This document shows positions 1-6,446 of a stretch of 64,000 bases of DNA, in pieces. Position 1 is the first letter of the stretch, and each line of letters starts with the position of its first letter. The translations under genes were made by a program, and so were the position numbers. This DNA is from Halorarum salinum (GTDB taxonomy: Archaea > Halobacteriota > Halobacteria > Halobacteriales > Haloferacaceae). The notes below the pieces were generated by a model, which worked only from the letters and a program-made list of their open reading frames with translations, did not search any database and was not told the origin of the DNA. Location: assembly GCF_013402875.1 (NCBI RefSeq), contig NZ_CP058579.1, forward strand, positions 3,906,001-3,970,000. Reading direction: 5' to 3'.

Positions 1-9
1 CGACGACGT

Positions 10-59
10 TCACGAGAGCTGCGCTCTCGTGAGCTCACGAGACGCATGGCGTCTCGTGA
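10..59. repeat. Two tandem perfect hairpins
   Basis: Two perfect inverted repeats lie side by side: 10-19 with 23-32 (10-bp arms, 3-base loop) and 35-45 with 49-59 (11-bp arms, 3-base loop). Both arms share the core TCACGAGA. The run after them (60-180) is low-complexity and rich in CGAGCG/GCGAGG words, as is common between haloarchaeal genes. It could be the 3' terminator or repeat element of a gene lying left of the window; that gene is not visible. Confidence 0.6.
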
Positions 60-265
60 ACGGCGGACCCGTCGAGCACCACGGTGCGAACGAAGTAAGC
101 GCGAGGAGCGCAGGCGTGGTCCCCCGAGTCGAGCGTCACGGGGGCTTTCGAGGTCGCCGTATTTCGACCATGATGAGGCCGCCCGAGACGGATGCCCTCT
201 GCTGCCCGGTCCACGGCTCCCTCCACCCCGCACAGATATCACCTCCAACGACGTTGGACCGACCG
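60..265. other. Gene-free left edge
   Basis: No convincing coding region. Reading frames here translate to arginine/serine-rich nonsense typical of non-coding GC-rich haloarchaeal DNA. No clear TATA box was identified for the gene that follows; an AGATATCACC stretch near 234 is the best candidate. Confidence 0.4.
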
Positions 266-613
266 ATGCTCACCCTCCGCCGGCGGACGCTCGCGGCCGC
301 CCTGCTGGCCGGCAAGGGGCTCGACGCCGTCTCGACGGTGGTCGTGCTCTCGCTGTCGGACTCCGTCCGCGAGGCGGTCCCGCTCTCGCGGGCGCTGATG
401 GCCGCGTTCGGCCCCGTCGGCGGGATGGCCGTCCTCACGGTCGTCACGATGGTCGTGGTCGGCGTCCTCGCCGAGTCGGGCGTGCTCGTGGACCGCCTCG
501 TCGACGGCGGGACGCCCGACTGGTACGTCCCGGGGCTGCGCGCGACGGTGTATCTCGGCTGTGCGGCCTGGTTCGCGCTCGTCGGCCTCTGGAACCTCTC
601 GCACCTGCTGTGA
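266..613 (+). CDS. Small hydrophobic membrane protein, unknown function
   Basis: A 115-residue protein starting at the ATG at 266 (MLTLRRRTLAAALLAG). I do not recognise a named family with confidence. It has about three hydrophobic segments, near residues 8-28, 42-66 and 88-112, separated by short charged loops, and a positively charged N-terminus that fits a cytoplasmic start. The reading frame stays open upstream, but the upstream part is Arg/Ser-rich non-protein-like sequence, so the internal ATG was chosen. It resembles small haloarchaeal integral membrane proteins of the DUF5658 kind, but that is only an impression. The next gene is on the same strand about 100 bases on, without an obvious operon link. 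Confidence 0.6.
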   Translation: MLTLRRRTLAAALLAGKGLDAVSTVVVLSLSDSVREAVPLSRALMAAFGPVGGMAVLTVVTMVVVGVLAESGVLVDRLVDGGTPDWYVPGLRATVYLGCAAWFALVGLWNLSHLL

Positions 614-713
614 TCCCCGTCCCCGACGCGGGGCCGGACCGGCCGGACCGCGTCCGGCGGTGAAATCGGTCGGGAGCCACAGGTTCAAGCGGTCCGCCGC
701 TGCAGGGTGGGCC

Positions 714-1214
714 GTGATACGCTCCTTCGACGGGACGACGCCGCGGGTCGCGGAGTCGGCGTACGTGGACGAAGCGGCGGTCGTCGTCGGCGACGTCGTC
801 CTCGAATCCGGGGCGAGCGTCTGGCCGAACGCGACGCTCCGGGGCGACAGCGGCCGCATCGTCGTCGGCGAGCGGGCGAACGTCCAGGACAACGCCGTGC
901 TCCACGAGGACGCCGTGCTCGAAGCGGAGGCGACGGTCGGCCACGCCGCGGTCGTCCACGCCGCGACGGTCGGGGAGGGCGCGCTCGTCGGGATGAACGC
1001 CGTCGTGCTGGACGACGCCCGCGTCGGCGAGGAGGCGATCGTGGGTGCCGGGTCGGTCGTCACCGAGGGGACCCGGATCGACCCCCGGACGCTGGCCGTC
1101 GGCACGCCGGCCGAGTCGAAGACGGACCTCGGGGATGCGAAGGCGAGGGCGCCGGCCGAACACTACGCGGGGCTCGGGGCGCGGTACGAGGAGACGTCCG
1201 AGCGGGTCGACTGA
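714..1214 (+). CDS. Gamma-carbonic-anhydrase-like hexapeptide-repeat protein
   Basis: A 166-residue left-handed beta-helix protein of the gamma-carbonic anhydrase/YrdA family. Repeated hexapeptide turns run through most of the chain (VVVGDVVLESGASVWPNA near the start, VGEGALVGMNAVVLDDARVG later). The three histidines expected to bind the metal are present in NAVLHED, VGHAA and VVHAAT. The length matches the family. The start is the GTG at 714 (VIRSFDGTTPRVAES), because the frame upstream is not protein-like and family members begin just before the first repeat. Family members trimerise and bind Zn or Fe; many have no proven carbonic anhydrase activity, so catalysis is an inference. It appears to be a stand-alone cytoplasmic gene. 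Confidence 0.9.
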   Translation: MIRSFDGTTPRVAESAYVDEAAVVVGDVVLESGASVWPNATLRGDSGRIVVGERANVQDNAVLHEDAVLEAEATVGHAAVVHAATVGEGALVGMNAVVLDDARVGEEAIVGAGSVVTEGTRIDPRTLAVGTPAESKTDLGDAKARAPAEHYAGLGARYEETSERVD

Positions 1215-1232
1215 TCGGGAGCGGAGTTCGGA

Positions 1233-1242
1233 TTTTTAAATA
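1233..1242 (+). promoter_or_regulatory. TATA box for the 1265 gene
   Basis: TTTTTAAATA sits 23 bases before the GTG start at 1265, the spacing of a leaderless haloarchaeal transcript. Confidence 0.6.
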
Positions 1243-1264
1243 GGAGGGCGCGCTACCCCGGGTC

Positions 1265-1579
1265 GTGTACGAGGTGGAGGTGAAGCCGTCGGCCCGGAAG
1301 GCCAACGGCGCGGTCGGTGGGCTCGTCAACCGCGACGGGATCCGGCACGCGTTCGAGAGCCGAGCGGCCGCCGAAGCCTGGGCGAGCGGGCTCTCCGAGT
1401 CGGGCCGGCGCCCGGTGTGGATCCGGAGCGCCCACCCGACCGACCGGAGCGACGTCGACGGCTACCTCGTGAGCCGCCAGCGGCAGCTGCTCGACCTCGA
1501 GGGCGCCTACGACAAACGCCGGCGACGGCTCCGCGGCGGGTCGAGCGAGCGCGGGACGCTCGCCTCGTACGACCCGTGA
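1265..1579 (+). CDS. Conserved-looking small acidic/basic protein, unknown function
   Basis: A 104-residue soluble protein beginning MYEVEVKPSARKANG at a GTG, right behind a strong TATA box. No domain is recognised. The chain is well mixed (charged, with Trp and hydrophobic positions) and looks like a real folded protein: a first half with GLVNRDGIRHAFESRAAAEAW suggests a small beta-alpha unit, and the C-terminus is Arg-rich. Its stop codon overlaps a GTG (GTGA at 1576), which opens a frame with a hydrophobic start that then runs antisense into the TraB-like gene. That downstream frame is not called here because it has no end before the neighbouring gene. Confidence 0.65.
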   Translation: MYEVEVKPSARKANGAVGGLVNRDGIRHAFESRAAAEAWASGLSESGRRPVWIRSAHPTDRSDVDGYLVSRQRQLLDLEGAYDKRRRRLRGGSSERGTLASYDP

Positions 1580-1785
1580 GCCGACCCCGCGGCCGGGCCA
1601 CGGGAGCCGTATCGGGCGGGGTCGCCGCGTTCCTGCCGTGGGCCGGCGTCGCCGTCGCGGCCGGCGCCGGACTCCTCCGGCTCGCCGTCTCGCCGGTTCG
1701 GGCCGCCGAGGGGACGCCGTCCGACCGGGCGGATGCGTCGGCGACGGATCGACGGTCGGGGACCGATTCGATCGGACTTCGATCG

Positions 1786-2532
1786 TCACCCGAGCGCGGA
1801 GTCGACGCCCGTCGTCACCGGTCCCTCGAGGCGGTCGGCCAGCGGGTCGAGGTGGCCGTCGCCGACGACGGCGACGACGTCGCCCTCGTGGCGGAGCCGT
1901 CCGAGCCGGTTCGACATGTACGACTCGCGCGCCGTGTCGCGGAAACGGACCGCTCGCGGGGGTTCGAGCGCGTTCAGCACGCCCCTGGCCCGCCGGATCT
2001 GGCTCCGCTCGTCGGCGGCCTGTCGCGCGGGGTCGTCGGTCCCGTCGGTCCCGTACTCGATCGGCGGGTCGACCTCCAGCCGAACCGACGTCAGCGAGGC
2101 GAGCGAGGCGGCCGCCCCGCAGGTGACCGCCGTCCTCGTCGCCGTCGCGAGGTACTCGAACACCCGCCGGGCCGTCGCGAACGACGCGCGTTCCCGGAGC
2201 AGGGTCCGCCCGAGTTCGGCGAGGAACCCCGGCGTCGGGCCGTCGACGCCGACGACGCGGTCGGTGGACGCCGCCTGGATGGCGGCGCTCATCTCGCCGC
2301 CGAACGGCGGCGGTGACCGGACGTCACGGGCGTACTGTTCGTAGAGTCGGACGGCGAGCGGGGGGAGTTCCAGCGCGAGCACGTCGGGCTCGAGCGCGGA
2401 GACGACCTCGCTCGCGCGGTACGTGCTCGCCGGGTGATCGTGGACGACTCCGACGAGGGTCACCGTGCCACGCGCTCCCGAGACCTGCCGAAGGCTGTCA
2501 GTCGATAGACGTGGGTCCGTGTCGTGTTCCAT
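1786..2532 (-). CDS. TraB/PrgY-like protein
   Basis: A 248-residue protein resembling the TraB/PrgY/GumN fold. Seen in the sequence: VTLVGVVHDHPAS near residue 25 (the family's G-x-x-H motif), VLALELPPLAVRLYEQY near residue 50 (the E-L-x-x-x-R motif), a long helical middle, and VVAVVGDGHLDPLAD near residue 220 (the closing GxGH motif). Members of this family lacking membrane segments are soluble and may be metal-dependent hydrolases, though activity is poorly established; the original TraB/PrgY proteins block pheromone signalling in enterococci. No membrane helices are evident at the C-terminus, unlike longer archaeal TraB homologues. A TATA-like TTATGGGT lies about 55 bases upstream. Its role here is unknown. 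Confidence 0.8.
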   Translation of the reverse strand: MEHDTDPRLSTDSLRQVSGARGTVTLVGVVHDHPASTYRASEVVSALEPDVLALELPPLAVRLYEQYARDVRSPPPFGGEMSAAIQAASTDRVVGVDGPTPGFLAELGRTLLRERASFATARRVFEYLATATRTAVTCGAAASLASLTSVRLEVDPPIEYGTDGTDDPARQAADERSQIRRARGVLNALEPPRAVRFRDTARESYMSNRLGRLRHEGDVVAVVGDGHLDPLADRLEGPVTTGVDSALG

Positions 2533-3601
2533 GTTGTCGGTCGGCGTCGCGACCGTTCGCGCCTACCCCGTGGTACGGTAAGCTACCCATAAGCCTTGTC
2601 TTCGGCCGGCGAGGCGGGATCGACGGGCGCCGAACGCGGGGCGGCTGACGGGACCGGTCGCACGGGAACGACTTCCGTCCGTAGACCGCCCGTGTCGGAG
2701 TGTGAACGGCTGCTACGAGTATTCAGGACGACGCGCGACCGGTTCCGTCCGGCCGTCCCCGTTCGGTTCGTCGTACCGTCCGCTTCAGGTCCGGCCCGGC
2801 CGGCGTCGTCCGAGATCGCCGAAAGTATAATTCTCGTTACCGGATACTTTTACCATAAACATACAGTCACTTTCCGCGAGCGGGATCGGCGGCCGTCCCC
2901 TGACCGGCGGTGCCGACCCGCGGACCGGTTTCGGTCGCTCCCCCGGACCGTCGGCCGATCCGATCGCGTCGGCACGTTCCTCGGACGGGATCCGCTTCGA
3001 CCCTCGTTCGCCTCGGAGAGGTTCCCCGTGGCGAGGGACCCGATCGCATCCGGCATGGCGATCGCCTCGCGTTCGTGTGATCGACTCCGCCTGGTTCCGA
3101 CGGAGGTGTTCCGGACGGTCGTCGGTTCGGCCGGCCCCGCACACGGCGTGTTCCGAATCGTGTCGCCCCCGACGGCGCCCTCACGACGGTCCGCCTGGAC
3201 GGCCCCCGTACTGACGATACGATCGTCCATCTCCGACGTAACAGTGCGATGTTTTTCATGTATGAGTTTCTGTCTGTTTCCGACGAAACGTTCCGTTCTC
3301 GTCGTGGCAGTGAGCGTCCCGTCCGGGGACGAGCGCGGGTCGACGGCGTTACTCACATAGGGCTGTAACTCCCGGCTTCGCCCCGGGTCCGACGGGCGGG
3401 GTCCGAACGTACGGGACGCCGAGTCGGCGGGGAGACGGCCTCGTGGGCGCCGACTGATCGGCCCCGACGGGGTCGGCGGCGCGTCTCGACGCCCGGAGCG
3501 GCGACGAGACCCGACGGCGGAACGGAGGCGGGCCCGCTACCGGTATCGGCAGATATATCCTAATATGTGGGTTTGAACCCGTCGCGCGCTGTTCGTTAGG
3601 C
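2533..3601. other. 1.07-kb gene-free region
   Basis: No gene is supported. Frames on both strands stay open because of high GC, but give Arg/Ser/Pro-rich sequence without family features. The stretch contains AT-rich islands (2822-2868 and 3235-3270) unlike the coding DNA around it, and ends in the promoter of the IclR gene. It could hold a decayed gene or a small RNA; neither can be shown from sequence alone. Confidence 0.5.
3551..3580 (+). promoter_or_regulatory. Promoter and possible operator of the IclR gene
   Basis: ATATATCC at 3553-3560 is a good TATA box. A short perfect palindrome GGGTTTGAACCC follows at 3569-3580, just where transcription should start, and is a candidate autoregulatory site for the IclR protein encoded 22 bases downstream. 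Confidence 0.5.
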
Positions 3602-4372
3602 ATGGGCAAGGGGATAAAGTCGGTGGCGAAGACGACCGAGACGTCCTTCGAGATCGTGGACGCGCTCGTGGAACTCGACGGCGCGACGATCGACCGACTA
3701 TCCGAGCATCTGGGACTGTCTCCGAGCACGGTCCACCGGCACCTGGCGACGCTTCGAAAGCACAGCTACGTCGTCCAGAACGGGGACGCGTACGACGTCG
3801 GCCTGCAGTTCCTCTCCGTCGGTGGCTACGCACAGCGGCGCGTCACGGCGTATCCGATGATCAAGGAGAAGGTGGACGAACTCGCCGCGGAGACCGGGGA
3901 GCGGTCGCAGTTCATCGTCGAGGAGCACGGGAGGCGAGTGTACCTCTACACCGAGGTCGGCAAGAGCGCGGTCCAGACCGGCGCACACGTCGGCAAGCGC
4001 GGCGACCTGCACGTGAGCGCCGCCGGGAAGGCGATCCTCGCCGAACTCGACCGGGAGCGGGTCGACGAGATCGTCGAGCGGCACGGCCTCTCCAGGCCGG
4101 GACGCGACAGCATCACCGGTCGCGAGGAGCTCCACGAGGAACTGGACCGGATCCGGGACCGCGGCTACGCGTTCAACCGACAGGAGTCGACCGCCGGCGT
4201 CCACGCCGTCGGCGCCGCCGTGACCAGGTCCGACGGGGACGTCGTCGGCGCCCTGAGCGTCTCCGGGCCGGCTAACCGGATGACCGGCGACCGCCTCACG
4301 GAGTCGTTGCCGGGTCCCGTGCTCGGCGCCGTCAACGAACTCGAGTTGCACATCGAACACTCCGTGCGGTAG
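3602..4372 (+). CDS. IclR-family transcriptional regulator
   Basis: A 256-residue IclR regulator of normal length. The N-terminal winged helix-turn-helix spans about residues 10-70 (SFEIVDALVELDGATIDRL, then LSPSTVHRHLATLRKHSYV, the recognition helix). The GAF-like effector domain follows, with the family landmarks HVGKRGDLHVSAAGKAILA near residue 137 and GYAFNRQESTAGVHAVGAAV near 190. IclR proteins bind small organic acids or aromatics and control catabolic operons. Its position at the head of a 20-kb set of transporter, CoA-transferase, dehydrogenase and thiolase genes suggests it is the local regulator; this is an inference from context. Confidence 0.95.
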   Translation: MGKGIKSVAKTTETSFEIVDALVELDGATIDRLSEHLGLSPSTVHRHLATLRKHSYVVQNGDAYDVGLQFLSVGGYAQRRVTAYPMIKEKVDELAAETGERSQFIVEEHGRRVYLYTEVGKSAVQTGAHVGKRGDLHVSAAGKAILAELDRERVDEIVERHGLSRPGRDSITGREELHEELDRIRDRGYAFNRQESTAGVHAVGAAVTRSDGDVVGALSVSGPANRMTGDRLTESLPGPVLGAVNELELHIEHSVR

Positions 4373-4495
4373 CGGGCCGTCGCGTCGCGCGCCCGATCGG
4401 ATTCTCATCCGCCCGATCGCATCGTCATCTCCTCATCCGCCCGGTCACGTCGTCGCCGGCATCCCCGCTACGCCCGCGGATCTCCGCCACCCCGA

Positions 4496-4505
4496 TTCTT
4501 TATCC
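4496..4505 (+). promoter_or_regulatory. TATA box for the MFS gene at 4528
   Basis: TTCTTTATCC centred about 27 bases before the ATG at 4528, consistent with a leaderless transcript. Confidence 0.55.
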
Positions 4506-4527
4506 CCCTGCCACGTCGTGAGGCCAC

Positions 4528-5730
4528 ATGGACGGCAACGACCGGGGACTCGTGAAGTTCACGGTGCTCGGGCACGCCCTCTTTCACACCTACGAGCTGT
4601 CGATCCCGCTTTTCGTCGGGCTCTGGATGGACGAGTTCGGCGTCTCGGCGGCGGCGATCGGCGTCGTCGTCGGCGCCGGCTACGCGCTCATCGGCGTCGG
4701 CGCGCCCGTGAGCGGGGTGCTGGCGGACCGGCTCGGTCCACGACGGCTCATCCTCCTTTCCATCGTCGGGATGGGCGCGGGGTTCGCCCTGGTCGGGTTC
4801 GCCACCGGCCTCGTCTCGCTGGCGCTCGCGGTCCTCGTCTGGGGGACGTTCGCCAGCCTCTACCACCCGGCCGGGCTGTCGCTCATCAGCCGGTCGGCGG
4901 AGGCCCGGGGCACCGTCTTCGCCTACCACGGCGCCGGGGGGAACGTCGGGACGGCGGCCGGTCCGCTCGCGACCGCGCTGCTGCTGCTGGCCGTCGACTG
5001 GCAGGTCGCGGCGGTCGCGCTGGCGGCCCCGGCGGTGCTCGCGCTCGTCGTCGGACTGCGGATCGAGTTCGAGACGGTCGAGACCGACGACGACCGCGAC
5101 GCCGAGACGCTGGTCGAGGAGGTCCGGCGGACGGGCCGGGACTCGCGGGCGCTGTTCACCGTCGCGTTCACCGTCGCCTTCGTCGCGGTCCTCCTGTACG
5201 GGACGTACTATCGCGGGCTGCTCACGTTCCTCCCGGACGTGCTGGCCGAATCGCCGTTCCTGGTTCCCGTCGAACTGCTCGACAGGGAGGTCGACCCCGC
5301 GCAGTACGTGTACACCGCGCTGTTGACCGTCGGCATCGCGGGGCAGTACGCCGGCGGCCGCCTGACGGACCGCCTGCCGAGCACGACCGCGTTCGTGGGC
5401 GCGTTCGCGCTCCTCGCTGGACTGGCGCTGCTGTTCCCGGTGGCGCGGACCGTCGGCCCGGTCGCGCTCGTGGGGGTCTGTCTCGCGCTCGGCTTCTTCG
5501 TGTACGGGACCGCACCCATCTACCAGGTCGTCGTGGCCGAACGGGCGCCAGCCGACGTGCACGGGCTCTCGTACGGCTTCACGTACCTCGCGATGTTCGG
5601 CGTGGGCGCGCTCGGGGCCTCGATCGCGGGCTTCGTGCTCACCCACGCCACGAGCAACGGACTGTTCGTCGTGCTCGCGGGGCTCGCCGTCGCCGGGACC
5701 GGGTTCGTCACGGCGCTCCGTCGCCTGTGA
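4528..5730 (+). CDS. MFS transporter
   Basis: A 400-residue major facilitator with about 12 hydrophobic segments. The loop between helices 2 and 3 carries the MFS motif A form GVLADRLGPRRL (about residues 63-74), and its half-repeat appears in the second half as GGRLTDRLPS near residue 275. A cytoplasmic charged stretch (ETVETDDDRDAETLVEEV) separates the two six-helix halves around residues 190-210. The substrate is unknown; being next to the IclR gene at the start of the catabolic island, uptake or efflux of an organic acid is plausible. The ATG start is well placed behind a TATA box. Confidence 0.92.
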   Translation: MDGNDRGLVKFTVLGHALFHTYELSIPLFVGLWMDEFGVSAAAIGVVVGAGYALIGVGAPVSGVLADRLGPRRLILLSIVGMGAGFALVGFATGLVSLALAVLVWGTFASLYHPAGLSLISRSAEARGTVFAYHGAGGNVGTAAGPLATALLLLAVDWQVAAVALAAPAVLALVVGLRIEFETVETDDDRDAETLVEEVRRTGRDSRALFTVAFTVAFVAVLLYGTYYRGLLTFLPDVLAESPFLVPVELLDREVDPAQYVYTALLTVGIAGQYAGGRLTDRLPSTTAFVGAFALLAGLALLFPVARTVGPVALVGVCLALGFFVYGTAPIYQVVVAERAPADVHGLSYGFTYLAMFGVGALGASIAGFVLTHATSNGLFVVLAGLAVAGTGFVTALRRL

Positions 5731-5790
5731 TCGCGACCCACCGGTCGGCGGCCGCCGCGAACCCGCCCGTAGCGGCCGCGGAGCGACCGT

Positions 5791-5800
5791 GCATTTAAGT
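5791..5800 (+). promoter_or_regulatory. TATA box for the UspA gene
   Basis: GCATTTAAGT about 35 bases before the ATG at 5832 gives a short leader. Confidence 0.6.
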
Positions 5801-5831
5801 TTTCCCGGAGTGACCCCCACACGACATCACC

Positions 5832-6263
5832 ATGACGGTCATCGCGTGCGTCGACAGGAGCGAACAGGCCGCCGAGGTCGTCGCGGAGGCGGCCCGACTG
5901 GGGGAGGCGTTCGGCGAACCCGTCCACGCGGTTCACGTACTCACCCGCGAGGAGTTCGTCGACCTCGAGCGGACGAGCGTCGACGACACCGGCCGCGCAA
6001 TGCCCCTCGACCGGATCAGGGAGGTCGCCGCCCGGATCGCCGAGGAACGGGTCGAGGACGCCGGCGTCACGGCCGAGGCCGTCGGGCTCGTCGGCGATCC
6101 CAGCGACGAGATCGTCAACTACGCCGACGAACACGGCGCCAGTTACGTCGTCGTCGGCGGCCGCAAGCACTCCCCCGTCGGAAAGGCGCTGTTCGGCAGC
6201 GTCGCACAGTCGATCCTCCTCGACGCCCACCACCCCGTCGTCGCGCTCGCGCGCGAGGAGTAA
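5832..6263 (+). CDS. Universal stress protein, UspA family
   Basis: A 143-residue single-domain Usp protein. It begins with the typical first strand MTVIACVDRSEQAAEVVAEA and ends with the ATP-binding signature G-x2-G-x9-G-S, seen as VVGGRKHSPVGKALFGSVAQ, followed by the usual final strand HHPVVALAR. It is cytoplasmic, a likely ATP-binding homodimer. Usp proteins are often placed next to transporters in haloarchaea. It has its own promoter and lies between the MFS gene and the large dehydrogenase; a direct catabolic role is not implied. Confidence 0.95.
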   Translation: MTVIACVDRSEQAAEVVAEAARLGEAFGEPVHAVHVLTREEFVDLERTSVDDTGRAMPLDRIREVAARIAEERVEDAGVTAEAVGLVGDPSDEIVNYADEHGASYVVVGGRKHSPVGKALFGSVAQSILLDAHHPVVALAREE

Positions 6264-6395
6264 GGAGGCAGTCGTGGGAGCGAGGAGGAAGGAGGCAGTC
6301 GAGGGAGAAGAGACCGCGGTCGTGACCCCTTCAGGACCGGTTGCCCGCGAACCGAGCACCGGCTGGAGACCGATCGGGATACCCCAACGACAAAC

Positions 6396-6403
6396 GTTTA
6401 GTA
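6396..6403 (+). promoter_or_regulatory. TATA box for the FAD/Fe-S dehydrogenase
   Basis: GTTTAGTA within CAAACGTTTAGTACGC, about 47 bases before the ATG at 6447, implying a leader of roughly 20 bases. Confidence 0.5.
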
Positions 6404-6446
6404 CGCGACACGGCTACCCCGTCACGGTAACGCTTCCCACTCCACA

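Noticed and set aside
1576-2316. GTG-started frame overlapping the stop of the 1265 gene, with a hydrophobic first 45 residues
   Set aside because: The start looks plausible, but there is no stop until deep inside the antisense TraB-like gene and the later part is not protein-like. It could be a broken small membrane protein; not enough to call.
2596-3360. 254-codon plus-strand frame in the gap before the IclR gene
   Set aside because: Arg/Ser/Pro/Val mixture without a domain; overlapping minus frames are equally long, as expected of non-coding GC-rich DNA.
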